A DNA stretch of 64,000 nucleotides from Acidobacteriota bacterium. GTDB lineage: Bacteria > Acidobacteriota > Vicinamibacteria > Vicinamibacterales > UBA2999. The stretch lies in assembly GCA_021730945.1 (NCBI GenBank), contig JAKFYH010000007.1, positions 1 to 64,000 of the forward strand, given 5' to 3'. The position numbers were made by a program, and so were the translations under genes. Numbering within the stretch: the first letter of the stretch is position 1; each line of letters opens with the position of its first letter. Positions 16,226 through 25,148 of this stretch are shown one piece after another. The notes under the pieces are model-generated. The model had not been told where the DNA came from and did no database searches. It saw nothing but the letters and a program-made list of their open reading frames with translations.

Positions 16226-17401
16226 CTATCGAGGCAGCCGGCTGAGCCACTCGGCTGGCGGATCGACATATGACCCGTCAAGCTCTTGGATGCTGGCGCA
16301 GCCAAGCAGTTTCAGCGTGCGCACCACATCGGTGCGCAGCAATTCGATCGCGCGGGCCACCCCGGCCGGGCCGCCGGCGGCGAGGCCGTAGGCGTAGGCG
16401 CGGCCGATCAGGACCGCCCGCGCGCCCAGGCACAGGGCTTTGACGATGTCGCTGCCGCGGCGGATGCCGCCATCAAGAAGAATCTCGGTCTGGCCGCCAA
16501 CCGCGTGGACCACTTCAGGCAGGACACGAATGGTGGGGGAGACGCCGTCGAGCTGGCGCGCCCCATGATTCGAGACGACGATGGCCGCCGCTCCTTCCGC
16601 CACCGCCCGCCTCGCATCGTCGGCCGTATGCACGCCCTTGGCGACAATCGGTCCGCCCCATGCCTCGCGGATCCACTTGAAGTCGTCCCACGAGGTCATG
16701 GACTGCTCGAGCGCGGCGCCGACATCGGCATAGCCCATGGGTTCGCCGTTGATGACGATGTTCGGAAAATTCATGAGACCGCCGTCGGCGAAGAAGCTGT
16801 ACAGCCAGCCAGGCCGGGTCAGCATCTGGCCGAGATGCGGGATGGTGGACAGGTTTCGTGCCAGCAGCTGCTTCACGCCGTTGCGTGAGTCGCGCTCGCG
16901 CATGCCGGCTACCGGCGTGTCAATGGTGACGACGAGCGCACGGTATCCAGCCGCTTTGGCCCTGGCGATCGCCCCCATCGCTACCTCGCGTCCACCGACC
17001 AGGTACAACTGATACCAGGCCGTGCCGGTGGTTGCTGCCTTGACGTCCTCGAGCCGGCAGCCTGAAAGCGTGGACAGCGTGTAGATGGTGCCGGCCTCGC
17101 CGGCCGCCTTGGCCGCCACTTCTTCGCCGCGCGGATAGAACATGCGGCTGCTGCCGACCGGCGCCAGGATGAACGGCAGGCCGATGGTGGTGCCCAGCAC
17201 GGTGGCCGTGGTGTCAACGGTAGCGGTGGCCACGGCCGAGCGCGGCCGGAACATCACATCCTCGAACGCGCGGCAGTTTTCGCGCAGCGTCCACTCGCGC
17301 TCGGCGCCGCCGTCGATGTAGTCAAAAGCCATGCGCGGCAAGCGCGCCATGGCCGTGCGACGAAGATCGGCGATGGTAACGGCGCTCGAGACTGAAGCCA
17401 T
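16226..17401 (-). CDS. FMN-dependent alpha-hydroxy-acid oxidase/dehydrogenase
   Basis: A 391-residue TIM-barrel flavoenzyme of the lactate/glycolate oxidase family. Visible signatures are FDYIDGGAE near the N-terminus, FILAPVGSSRMFYP and the active-site SNHGARQLDG, whose His (near residue 279) is the catalytic base. It oxidises a 2-hydroxy acid to the 2-oxo acid, passing electrons to oxygen or a quinone. Lactate is the commonest substrate but is not proven here. ATG 17401 is preferred over the in-frame ATG at 17422 because a TACAAT box ends 8 nt before it. No membrane anchor or partner gene is visible. Confidence 0.87.
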   Translation of the reverse strand: MASVSSAVTIADLRRTAMARLPRMAFDYIDGGAEREWTLRENCRAFEDVMFRPRSAVATATVDTTATVLGTTIGLPFILAPVGSSRMFYPRGEEVAAKAAGEAGTIYTLSTLSGCRLEDVKAATTGTAWYQLYLVGGREVAMGAIARAKAAGYRALVVTIDTPVAGMRERDSRNGVKQLLARNLSTIPHLGQMLTRPGWLYSFFADGGLMNFPNIVINGEPMGYADVGAALEQSMTSWDDFKWIREAWGGPIVAKGVHTADDARRAVAEGAAAIVVSNHGARQLDGVSPTIRVLPEVVHAVGGQTEILLDGGIRRGSDIVKALCLGARAVLIGRAYAYGLAAGGPAGVARAIELLRTDVVRTLKLLGCASIQELDGSYVDPPAEWLSRLPR

Positions 17402-17409
17402 GGCCGCCG

Positions 17410-17415
17410 ATTGTA
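17410..17415 (-). promoter_or_regulatory. -10-like TACAAT, leaderless type
   Basis: TACAAT 8 nt before ATG 17401. It would lie inside the gene if the upstream ATG at 17422 were used, so it helps choose the start. Confidence 0.45.
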
Positions 17416-17481
17416 TCTCCAAGATCAGGGCAGGCGCAGATTGGATGGCCGCCCCTTTATAGGTGCGGCTGTCGTCGGCCT

Positions 17482-17510
17482 GAGACAGTCGTCAGTCTGT
17501 GGCCTATACT
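17482..17510 (+). promoter_or_regulatory. Promoter GAGACA-17 bp-TATACT, leaderless
   Basis: A -35-like GAGACA (17482-17487) and TATACT (17505-17510) are separated by 17 bp. The expected transcription start falls at or next to ATG 17518, with no room for a Shine-Dalgarno. This is the clearest leaderless promoter in the window. Confidence 0.6.
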
Positions 17511-17517
17511 GCGGCCC

Positions 17518-19035
17518 ATGTCGAACCGTCTTCGCGCCCTGCTGCTGGCCTCCCTGTTTCTAGGCAACGCCGGTCTCGCGGCGGCGCCGTCGCCGGCGGT
17601 GATCAAGGTCCGCGAGTGGCGCGCGACTCGTGAGCGGCAGATCGTGGCGGAGTTGATGCAGCTGGTGTCGCTGCCCAACATCGCGGCCAACAAGGCCGAC
17701 ATCATCAAGAACGCCGACGCGCTGACCGGCATGTTCGAGAAGCGCGGCTTCACGGTGGCCCGGGTCCAGACGCCGGGGTCGCCGGTACTGATTGCACGGC
17801 GGGATGCCGCCAACCCCGTTGGCACGCTGACCTTCTACATGCACTACGACGGCCAGCCGACCGAGGCGAAAGACTGGACCATTGGCCAGCCATTTTCGCC
17901 GGTGGCTATGCTCGGCCAGACCCGCTTCGATCTCGAGACCACCTCCGCCGCCCTCAGTCCGGACCTGCGGATCTACGGGCGCGCCGTGGCCGACGACAAG
18001 GGGCCGATCGTCGCCTTCCTGGCGGCGATGGACGGCCTGGCCGAAACCCGCGCCACCGTGCCGTGGTCGCTGCGGGTCGTGTTGGACGGTGAAGAGGAGG
18101 CCGGGTCGCCCAATTTCACCGCCGCGATGACCGCCAATTCCGCCGCGGTGCGGGCCGACCTGGCCGTGATTGTGGACAGCCCCCGTCACCCGAGCGGCCT
18201 ACCCACCGTGTTCTACGGCTCGCGCGGCGTCACCGGTGCCGAGATCACCATCTACGGCGCGACCGGCGACTTGCACAGTGGCAACTACGGCAACTTCGTG
18301 ACCGATCCGGCCATGGCGTTGACCAAGCTCATCGCCTCAATGAAGGACGAAGCCGGTAACGTCGTGATTAAGGGGTTCTATGACGGCGTGGTGCCGCTCA
18401 CGGCCGCCGAGCGCCGAGCCATCGATGAGATTCCCAACGTCGACCAGAAACTGCTCGATCAGTTTGGTCTCGCGAAGGCCGAGCATCCCGACAGCCGGAT
18501 CGAGTTGCAACACAATCGCCCGACGCTGACCGTCGCCGGCCTGCAGTCGGGCACGGTCGGCGCCAACGCCCGCAACGCCGTGTCCGGCTCAGCGACCGGC
18601 CGGGTCGAGATGCGGCTGGTGAACGGTCTGGATGAGAAGACGCAGTTTGACCGGCTGGTGGCGCATGTGCGGGACCAGGGTTACTTCATGGTCGGCGGGC
18701 CGCCCGACGCTGCCACTCGCCGCACGCACCAGAAGATTGCCAGGGTTACGCAGACCGAAAAGGGCTTCCCGATTGGCAAAGGCAACATGGAGGACCCGCG
18801 CACGGCGATGGCCGCCAACGCCATCCGCGCGCTCGATCAGCGACTGGTGCAAATGCCGACCATCGGCGGCAGCCTGCCGTTCTCGACGTTCAACGACGCG
18901 CTGAAGCTGCCGACGATCGGCCTGGCGGTGGTGAATTTCGACAACAACCAGCACGCGATCAACGAGAACCTGCGGGTCGGCCACTTGTGGGAGGCCATCG
19001 ACATCTTCGCCGCGCTGGTGACGATGGCGCGCTGA
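17518..19035 (+). CDS. Exported M20-family metallopeptidase
   Basis: A 505-residue protein with a signal peptide of about 23 residues (hydrophobic LLLASLFLG, then AAAPS). The M20 dizinc site is visible: H109 and D111 in MHYDGQ, the next Asp in AVADDKGP, and DGEEEAGS carrying the catalytic Glu pair. A lid/dimerisation domain lies in the middle. By family it is a periplasmic di- or carboxypeptidase of the M20/M25/M40 group; the exact substrate is unknown. It is divergent from the oxidase gene. Together with the nearby M24 enzyme it suggests breakdown of imported peptides. Confidence 0.87.
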   Translation: MSNRLRALLLASLFLGNAGLAAAPSPAVIKVREWRATRERQIVAELMQLVSLPNIAANKADIIKNADALTGMFEKRGFTVARVQTPGSPVLIARRDAANPVGTLTFYMHYDGQPTEAKDWTIGQPFSPVAMLGQTRFDLETTSAALSPDLRIYGRAVADDKGPIVAFLAAMDGLAETRATVPWSLRVVLDGEEEAGSPNFTAAMTANSAAVRADLAVIVDSPRHPSGLPTVFYGSRGVTGAEITIYGATGDLHSGNYGNFVTDPAMALTKLIASMKDEAGNVVIKGFYDGVVPLTAAERRAIDEIPNVDQKLLDQFGLAKAEHPDSRIELQHNRPTLTVAGLQSGTVGANARNAVSGSATGRVEMRLVNGLDEKTQFDRLVAHVRDQGYFMVGGPPDAATRRTHQKIARVTQTEKGFPIGKGNMEDPRTAMAANAIRALDQRLVQMPTIGGSLPFSTFNDALKLPTIGLAVVNFDNNQHAINENLRVGHLWEAIDIFAALVTMAR

Positions 19036-19044
19036 GGCCCGAAG

Positions 19045-19104
19045 TGACAGGAGGCAAGAAGATCAGGAGGACATTACTCGTCTGACCTGTTGGACTCCTG
19101 TTGA
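19045..19104. repeat. AGGAGATCAGGAG-family repeat
   Basis: The left part reads TGACAGGAGGCAAGAAGATC then AGGAGG; the right part reads GGACTCCTGTTGA. It forms an imperfect inverted pair at the convergent junction of the M20 gene and lysK and covers the lysK stop codon. Confidence 0.55.
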
Positions 19105-20234
19105 TTTCCGAATGCCGCGAGCGTATGGCGAATGACGTTGACCGCTTTCCAATATTCATCGAGCGGCAGGTGCTCGTTCGGCGTGTGATCGAGCGCGCTG
19201 TCGCCAGGCCCGTAGGCGACAATCGGGCACTTCCACCCTGGCGCCACCACGTTCATGTCGCTCGTGCCGGTCTTCAGCACGAAGCCTAAGGATGCAGCGG
19301 GATCTTCGGTCCTGACGCCGGCGAGAAAGCTGCGGACCAGCGGGTTGTTGCGGTCGCCGCGCCACGCGCGTTCCTCGCCCCTGAAGTGAAACTCAAAACG
19401 GGTGTGGCCGTCCCGCAGGTGGGCGAGCGGCCACGCGCGCAGGCCGGCCATCAGCGCCGCGGCATCAAAGCCCACAGGCAGGCGCCAGGCAAACTGCGCC
19501 TCGACCAGGTCGTGCATCTCGGTGTTGGTCGAGGTGACGAATCGGCGCAGGCTGGGGCTGAGCTGATCGAAAGCCTTGTCCTTGCCCCGATTGTGGGCAG
19601 CGGCCTGGGCGGTGACCCAGTTCCACAGGTCGACCACCACAGAAGCGACGCTGGCGTCTGGTCCGGCAGTGTGCGCCATCGGCTGATCGGCGGTCAGGTC
19701 GAGCAGCAACCGCCCCTTGTAGCCCAGCGTGACCCGGTTCCAATGGCTGGGCTCGCCAATGATGCACGCGTGCGGAATGGGTTCGGTCACCCCGTCGAAC
19801 CGCGCGGCAATGAAGCGCGCGCCCTTACTGGTGGCCGCTTCCTCTTCGACCGCGCCGACGACGACCACGCGCAGGCCCGCGGCGCGGGCGGCGGCCGATC
19901 CAAAGCGCGCAGCGCCGCAGACGAAACTCGCCAGCGGGCCCTTGGCGTCGACACTGCCGCGGCCGTACAGCAGATCGCCGCCGGCCGACGCCTCGATCCG
20001 CACCGGGATATTGCCAGGTACGGTATCGATATGGCCGAGCAGAACGATGGTGCGCGGCGCCGACGGATCGCCCAGTTCGCCGACGGCGTTGCCGGCGCCA
20101 TCGACGAACGCGCGATCGTAGCCGTTGGCGCGCATCTGTTCCACCAGCCAGGCCGAGGCCGGCGCTTCCTGCCGGGACAGCGAGGGAATGGCCACCAGCC
20201 CGCGGATTAGCTCGACGGCGGCTGCGCGATCCAT
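19074..20234 (-). CDS. lysK: [LysW]-lysine/ornithine hydrolase LysK
   Basis: A 386-residue M20-fold cytoplasmic enzyme with no signal peptide. Zinc-site motifs are LGHIDTV (H68, D70), [10 protein letters not shown] and [11 protein letters not shown]. In the LysW pathway it performs the last step, releasing lysine (or ornithine) from the Glu tail of the LysW carrier protein. Its ATG shares one base with the lysJ stop (TGATG), which implies translational coupling. The open frame continues upstream in another frame of lysJ, but the LysK homology begins at this ATG. The assignment rests mainly on being in the lysWXYZJK run. Confidence 0.87.
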   Translation of the reverse strand: MDRAAAVELIRGLVAIPSLSRQEAPASAWLVEQMRANGYDRAFVDGAGNAVGELGDPSAPRTIVLLGHIDTVPGNIPVRIEASAGGDLLYGRGSVDAKGPLASFVCGAARFGSAAARAAGLRVVVVGAVEEEAATSKGARFIAARFDGVTEPIPHACIIGEPSHWNRVTLGYKGRLLLDLTADQPMAHTAGPDASVASVVVDLWNWVTAQAAAHNRGKDKAFDQLSPSLRRFVTSTNTEMHDLVEAQFAWRLPVGFDAAALMAGLRAWPLAHLRDGHTRFEFHFRGEERAWRGDRNNPLVRSFLAGVRTEDPAASLGFVLKTGTSDMNVVAPGWKCPIVAYGPGDSALDHTPNEHLPLDEYWKAVNVIRHTLAAFGNQQESNRSDE

Positions 20235-21424
20235 CAGTCGATGTCCGTGATGGCTTTGGCAATCGCCTGGACGCCAAAGTCGATCTCGCTCTCGGTGATG
20301 ACCAGGGGCGGCAGCAGCCGCAGCACGGTGGGGCCGGCCGGCAGGGCGATCACGCCGTGGGTCAGCATCAGGCTCTTGAGCACCGGGGCGACCTTGGTGC
20401 GCAGTTCGACCGCGATCATGAGGCCCAGGCCGCGGATGTCGCGCACCGCCGCCACGCCGTCGAGCGCGCTCCTGAGCGTGGTGCGCAGGTGGGCGCCGAG
20501 GACGGCGCTGCGCTTGATCAAGCCTTCGTCGCGGTAGGCGTGGATGGCGGCCAGTCCGGCCGCGCAGGCGATCGGCGAGCCACCGAAGGTGCTGCCGTGT
20601 GCCCCCTGGGTGAGCACGTCGCGAATCGCTTTCGTATAGGCGAACGCGCCCATCGGGAAGCCGCCGCCGAGGCCCTTTGCCAGGCACATGATGTCGGGCT
20701 CGATGCCGCTGTGCTCGACGGCAAACCACTTGCCGGTGCGGCCGAAGCCGGTCTGGATCTCGTCGACGATCAGCAGCGCGCCGCGTTCGCGGCACAGCCG
20801 CTGGGCGGTCTGCAGGAAGTCGGGTGTGCCGACATTGACGCCGCTTTCGCCCTGCACCACTTCAAGGATCACCGCCGCCGTCTGATCGGTAATCGCCTGG
20901 TCGAGCGCGGCCGCATCGTTGAACCGGACGTGGCTGGTCTCCAGCAGCGGGAGAAAGCCCTCGCGGTACTTCGGCTCCCAGGTGACCGACAGCGCGCCGA
21001 TGGTGCGGCCGTGAAAGCCCTTGGTGGTCGAGACAAAGGCCGGCCGCTTAGTGAACAGCCGCGCGAACTTCAGCGCGCCGTCGACCGCTTCGGCGCCGCT
21101 ATTGGCGAGGAACACGTGCGGCAGGTGCTTCGGCAGCACGTCCACCAACGCCTGTGCGAACTCGGCGCGAACGTCGTTATAGAGGTAGCTGGGACAGAGC
21201 ATCAGCGTCTCGGCCTGGCGGCTGATGGCCTCGACCACGCCGGGATGGCAGTGCCCCAGCATCGCCACGCCCTGGGCGGCACCCAGATCGAGGTACTTTT
21301 TGCCGTCCTCGTCGAACACCCACGATCCCTCGCCCCGCGTGATGACGACCTCTCCGCGCCGGGCGGTGGTGCCACCGAGAATGCGCTCTTCGGTTTCCGC
21401 TACAGATTTCATATCCAGGGCCAC
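20234..21424 (-). CDS. lysJ: [LysW]-aminoadipate/glutamate semialdehyde aminotransferase LysJ
   Basis: A 396-residue class III PLP aminotransferase (ArgD/LysJ group). The PLP lysine is K250 in [10 protein letters not shown], preceded by [25 protein letters not shown] binds the phosphate. In this context it transaminates the LysW-bound semialdehyde to the LysW-bound amine, using glutamate. ArgD proteins acting on acetylornithine look very similar, so the call depends on neighbouring lysW, lysX and lysK. lysK is translationally coupled downstream, while a 177-bp repeat-rich gap separates it from lysZ. Confidence 0.88.
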   Translation of the reverse strand: MALDMKSVAETEERILGGTTARRGEVVITRGEGSWVFDEDGKKYLDLGAAQGVAMLGHCHPGVVEAISRQAETLMLCPSYLYNDVRAEFAQALVDVLPKHLPHVFLANSGAEAVDGALKFARLFTKRPAFVSTTKGFHGRTIGALSVTWEPKYREGFLPLLETSHVRFNDAAALDQAITDQTAAVILEVVQGESGVNVGTPDFLQTAQRLCRERGALLIVDEIQTGFGRTGKWFAVEHSGIEPDIMCLAKGLGGGFPMGAFAYTKAIRDVLTQGAHGSTFGGSPIACAAGLAAIHAYRDEGLIKRSAVLGAHLRTTLRSALDGVAAVRDIRGLGLMIAVELRTKVAPVLKSLMLTHGVIALPAGPTVLRLLPPLVITESEIDFGVQAIAKAITDID

Positions 21425-21446
21425 AGATTACACAGATTACGCAGAT
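21421..21446. repeat. CAGATTACA-type 9-mer repeat, left flank of cloverleaf
   Basis: The run CACAGATTA, CACAGATTA, CGCAGATGG belongs to the same family as the inner part of the 42-bp array. It faces an inverted counterpart at 21556-21586, so the two flank the cloverleaf as terminal inverted repeats. Confidence 0.6.
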
Positions 21447-21459
21447 GGAAACGAACGGC

Positions 21460-21545
21460 TGACCGGCGGCCGGCCGCGAAGCGGCCGGGCCGGGAGCATG
21501 GTGGACCATGCTCCCGTGCCGCGGCTACGCCGCGGTCGCCGGTCA
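21460..21545. repeat. Three-armed cloverleaf inverted repeat
   Basis: A 9-bp closing stem (TGACCGGCG at 21460-21468 with CGCCGGTCA at 21537-21545) encloses three perfect hairpins. These are CGGCCGC-GAA-GCGGCCG (21471-21487), an 11-bp stem CGGGAGCATGG/CCATGCTCCCG with TGGA loop (21491-21516), and CCGCGGC-TAC-GCCGCGG (21519-21535). It lies between lysZ and lysJ and is flanked by inverted 9-mer repeats. Confidence 0.8.
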
Positions 21546-21555
21546 TCAGCATCCG

Positions 21556-21586
21556 TGTCATCTGCGTCATCTGCGTCATCTGCGGC
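21556..21586. repeat. CATCTGCGT-type 9-mer repeat, right flank of cloverleaf
   Basis: Three tandem copies of (G)TCATCTGCG run in the opposite orientation to the element at 21421-21446. They end about 16 bp before the lysZ stop codon. Confidence 0.65.
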
Positions 21587-21601
21587 TCTGAGCTATCTGA
21601 G

Positions 21602-22405
21602 TTAGAAAATCTGCGTGCCGGAACCGGCCAGCGCGCGCGAAATGGGTTGGTCGACGCGGCCGTCGGCGAAGATCACCTTGCCGACGCCCTCGGCGATGGC
21701 CTCGACGGCGCCCATGACCTTCTTCTTCATGCGCCCTTCGGCGAACTGCATGAACTGATCCGCCTTGGCCTTGGGAATCTCGGCAATCAAGGTCGATTCG
21801 TCGGGGAAATTCTTCAGCAGGCCGACCTGGTCGGTCAGGATGACGAGCGCCTCGGCGTTGAAGGCGCCGGCCACCATGGCCGCGGCGCGGTCGCCATCCA
21901 CGTTGATGGCTTCGCCGGCGGTTGATGAACCCGGCGGCGTCAGGACGGGGAAGTAGCCGGCTGCGATCAGCGTCTTCAGCAAGTCGGCGTTGACCTTCTC
22001 AACCGTGCCGGTCCAGTCATCGCGCAGCACCATCCGGCGGCCATCGACGCGAATCCGCAGCGTGTCCTTGCGCGTGCCCTCGAAAATGCGGCCGTCGAGG
22101 CCCGACAGGCCGACGGCGTTGACGCCCTTCAACTGCAGCTTCTCGACCCACATCTTGTTGAGTTGGCCGCAGTAGACCATCTCGAAGATCTCCAGCGTTC
22201 GGCGATCGGTGCGGCGGCTGGTGTGGCCGGTCTCGCTGGTCACAAACTGCGCGGGGTGCCCGAGCGCCTCGGCCACCGCGTTGGTGGTCTGCGCCCCGCC
22301 GTGTACCAGCAGCAGTTCAGTGCCCCTGGCGCGCAGAGAGACGATGTCGGCGACCACCGCGTCGATGTTGAGGGATGTGCCGCCGCCGACTTTCACAACG
22401 ATCAT
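21602..22405 (-). CDS. lysZ: [LysW]-aminoadipate/glutamate kinase LysZ
   Basis: A 267-residue amino-acid kinase of the acetylglutamate kinase (ArgB) fold. It opens with VVKVGGG and has the substrate loop LLVHGG, plus a nucleotide-binding C-half (VILTDQVGLL). In the LysW system it phosphorylates the side-chain carboxylate of the amino acid tethered to LysW. Archaeal- and Thermus-type LysZ enzymes have this length, while typical ArgB is a little longer. It lies between lysY and the cloverleaf region. A repeat copy occupies the 39-bp gap to lysY. Confidence 0.87.
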   Translation of the reverse strand: MIVVKVGGGTSLNIDAVVADIVSLRARGTELLLVHGGAQTTNAVAEALGHPAQFVTSETGHTSRRTDRRTLEIFEMVYCGQLNKMWVEKLQLKGVNAVGLSGLDGRIFEGTRKDTLRIRVDGRRMVLRDDWTGTVEKVNADLLKTLIAAGYFPVLTPPGSSTAGEAINVDGDRAAAMVAGAFNAEALVILTDQVGLLKNFPDESTLIAEIPKAKADQFMQFAEGRMKKKVMGAVEAIAEGVGKVIFADGRVDQPISRALAGSGTQIF

Positions 22406-22423
22406 TTCAGCACCACGAAACTC

Positions 22424-22444
22424 AAAAGGAGATCAGGAGTCCTG

Positions 22445-22446
<2 letters not shown>
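22424..22446. repeat. AGGAGATCAGGAG-family repeat, half copy
   Basis: AAAAGGAGATCAGGAG followed by TCCTGTT lies in the 39-bp gap between lysY and lysZ and overlaps the lysY stop codon. It could also supply a Shine-Dalgarno-like AGGAG on the plus strand, where no gene starts. Confidence 0.5.
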
Positions 22447-23500
<1,054 letters not shown>

Positions 23501-23506
23501 AGTAGA

Positions 23507-23580
23507 TGATCTGGTGATCTGGTGATCTCGTGAGTTGGTGATTTGTGATCGCTGATTTGATCAGCCGGTGATTTGGTGCA
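23507..23580. repeat. GGTGATCTG-type short tandem repeat
   Basis: Degenerate tandem GGTGATCTG/GGTGATTTG units (GATGATCTG, GTGATCTG, GTGATCTC, GTGATTTG) run through the upstream side of lysY. The tract is A+T-richer than its surroundings and non-coding. Confidence 0.6.
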
Positions 23581-23591
23581 AGCAAATCTAT

Positions 23592-23662
23592 GTTTAATCT
23601 GTGTCTAATCTGCGGCTGTCTAAGTCTGCGGCTGTCTAATCTGCGGCTGTCTAATCTGCGGC
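23592..23662. repeat. 15-bp tandem repeat GTCTAATCTGCGGCT
   Basis: About four copies of GTCTAATCTGCGGCT (one with an extra G) end at the lysX stop codon, preceded by a variant reading TTTAATCTGTGTC. It belongs to the ATCTGCG 9-mer family. The repeats lie between lysX and lysY. Confidence 0.75.
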
Positions 23663-24646
23663 CTACGCTGACGCCCCGTCGGCCAGTGAAATCGACGCCA
23701 TCTGCGGCCCGTCGTCTGTCCAGCCATTAGCGGCGTTCCAGCCGTTCTTCGCCACGTCAAGGCAGAAGTCCACCATGCGCTCGGGGATGTTCACGTTGGT
23801 CGGGGCAATGCTGTTGCGGAACTCCATCGTGTAGTTCACTTCATTCACCAGCAGGCCGCGGTCGGGATCCTCGAACAGGTCGAGCGCCACCACGCCGCCG
23901 CCGCACGCCTTGGCGGCGCGGGTGCAGATGTCGGCGATTTCCGGCGTCACCGGGCAGTTGCTCGACGAGCCGCCGCGGGCGGTGTTGGTGATCCAGTTGG
24001 GCGAGGTGCGGTAGATCGCGCAAATCGTCTCCGCGCCCACCTGGAAGGCGCGAATATCGCGGCCCGGCTTCTTGATGTATTCCTGGATGTAGAAAATGCT
24101 GTGGTGATAGCTGCCGAGCGTTTCCTTGTGCTCGAGAATGGTTTCGGCGGCGTCGCGGTCGTTCACCTTGCTCAGCAGCCGGCCCCACGAACCGACGGTT
24201 GGCTTCAGCACCGCCGGGTAGCCTAGCCGTTCGATCGCCTCAATCGCGCTCTCGGCGGTATAGGCCACGAGCGCCTTGGGCTGTGGCACGCCGGCCGCGG
24301 CCAGCGCGCTGGTGGTCATCAGCTTGTTGCCGCAGATGTCGGCACAAAGCGCGGTGTTCACCGTCTTGACGCCCTGGTCGTTCAGGATCTTGAGGCTGTA
24401 AAGCGCGCGGCTGTGGTTGATGCAGCGCTCGACGATGACGTCGTAGTCCTTGAAGGGGTGGTTGCCGACGTCGGTGATGTCGAAAATCAGCTTCTGGTCG
24501 TCGATCAGATCCAGCGAGATGCCGCGGCGTTCGAACGCCTCGAACAGCAGCTTCTCTTCCACCCGCACGCGGCTGTAGAGGACGCCGACCTTCACGCGAC
24601 CGGGGCCCCCGGCACGCGGACTTTGCGTGCTGGGGTGGCTACTCAC
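23663..24646 (-). CDS. lysX: LysW-amino acid ligase LysX (ATP-grasp)
   Basis: A 327-residue RimK-type ATP-grasp ligase. The diagnostic [10 protein letters not shown] opening lies at about 24-33, with ATP-grasp elements such as [11 protein letters not shown] and Mg-binding [12 protein letters not shown]. It joins the alpha-amino group of aminoadipate (or glutamate) to the C-terminal Glu of LysW. GTG 24646 overlaps the lysW stop by 8 bases and has GGAGG about 12-18 nt upstream. A later GTG at 24595 would give the usual short N-terminus, so the start is uncertain. I cannot separate AAA-specific from Glu-specific members by eye. Confidence 0.88.
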   Translation of the reverse strand: MSSHPSTQSPRAGGPGRVKVGVLYSRVRVEEKLLFEAFERRGISLDLIDDQKLIFDITDVGNHPFKDYDVIVERCINHSRALYSLKILNDQGVKTVNTALCADICGNKLMTTSALAAAGVPQPKALVAYTAESAIEAIERLGYPAVLKPTVGSWGRLLSKVNDRDAAETILEHKETLGSYHHSIFYIQEYIKKPGRDIRAFQVGAETICAIYRTSPNWITNTARGGSSSNCPVTPEIADICTRAAKACGGGVVALDLFEDPDRGLLVNEVNYTMEFRNSIAPTNVNIPERMVDFCLDVAKNGWNAANGWTDDGPQMASISLADGASA

Positions 24647-24824
24647 CCCAGTCCTCTTCCTCCTGCGGCGCCAGCGACAGCGTCAGTGGCTCGAGCGAGA
24701 CAATCTCGAGCTCGGCCCCGCACCCGGGGCACTGGGTAATCTCGTTCTGCATCACTTTGGTGAGGGTGACGTCAGCAAAACATTCGGGACACTGGGCGGC
24801 GCCGGTCGCGGTCGGAAGAGCCAT
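24639..24824 (-). CDS. lysW: Amino-group carrier protein LysW
   Basis: A 61-residue acidic protein with a zinc ribbon (C12, C15, C32, C35). It ends in the diagnostic EDWGE tail, whose terminal Glu gamma-carboxylate carries the growing amino acid. It protects the amino group in lysine or ornithine synthesis, replacing N-acetylation, and its acidic surface docks the basic active sites of LysX, Y, Z, J and K. It is the first gene of the run and overlaps lysX. A TAGGAT box ends 9 nt before the ATG. The FmdB-type gene upstream is probably a separate unit. Confidence 0.93.
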   Translation of the reverse strand: MALPTATGAAQCPECFADVTLTKVMQNEITQCPGCGAELEIVSLEPLTLSLAPQEEEDWGE

Positions 24825-24833
24825 CGCGGGAAA

Positions 24834-24839
24834 ATCCTA
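24834..24839 (-). promoter_or_regulatory. -10-like TAGGAT, leaderless type
   Basis: TAGGAT 9 nt before the lysW ATG. It is the likely promoter for the lysWX pair and perhaps the whole run. Confidence 0.45.
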
Positions 24840-24853
24840 TCCAAGGGTTGGGG

Positions 24854-25102
24854 TTAGTCGTTGTGGTGCAGCTCGTATTCGCGCTGTACTCGCGCGTTGT
24901 GCGTGGCCGCCTTCTGGTCGCGCTTCTTCGCGGCGCCAAGCGCCAGCGCATGCGTGGACTCGGACTTGACCGCGGGAATCGAGATCAACTTGTCCAGTTC
25001 GCTACTCTGGCATGCCGGGCACGACGGCGCGTCCTGGTTGGGGCGCACCAGGGCTTCAAACTCTTGTCCACACTTTTTGCAGGCGTATTCGAAGATCGGC
25101 AT
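24854..25102 (-). CDS. FmdB-family zinc-ribbon protein
   Basis: An 82-residue protein starting MPIFEYACKKCG, the typical opening of FmdB-type putative regulators, with a second CPAC knuckle. The C-terminal half is basic and helical (KKRDQKAATHNARVQREYE). The start at 25102 is fixed by this opening and by GGAGAAG 8 nt upstream; the open frame runs further back but without homology. The function of the family is unclear (transcriptional or RNA-related roles have been proposed). It lies 29 bp before lysW. Confidence 0.85.
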   Translation of the reverse strand: MPIFEYACKKCGQEFEALVRPNQDAPSCPACQSSELDKLISIPAVKSESTHALALGAAKKRDQKAATHNARVQREYELHHND

Positions 25103-25117
25103 TTGTGCTTCTCCACC

Positions 25118-25137
25118 GGCGGCACTCAAGTGCCGCC
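25118..25137. repeat. 20-bp palindromic element, copy 2
   Basis: GGCGGCACT-CA-AGTGCCGCC differs by one base from the copy at 15232-15251. It lies between the FmdB-type start and the SMP-30 stop, so it could act as a transcript-stability hairpin. Confidence 0.7.
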
Positions 25138-25148
25138 TTGCTGGCGGC

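Noticed and set aside
20237-20795. N-terminal extension of lysK through lysJ
   Set aside because: The open frame continues upstream, but that part is an alternative frame of lysJ. LysK homology and the coupled ATG begin at 20234.
21460-21545. tRNA gene (three arms and a closing stem)
   Set aside because: Loops are 3-4 nt, arms are perfect GC-rich palindromes, and there is no anticodon loop, T-loop consensus or acceptor geometry.
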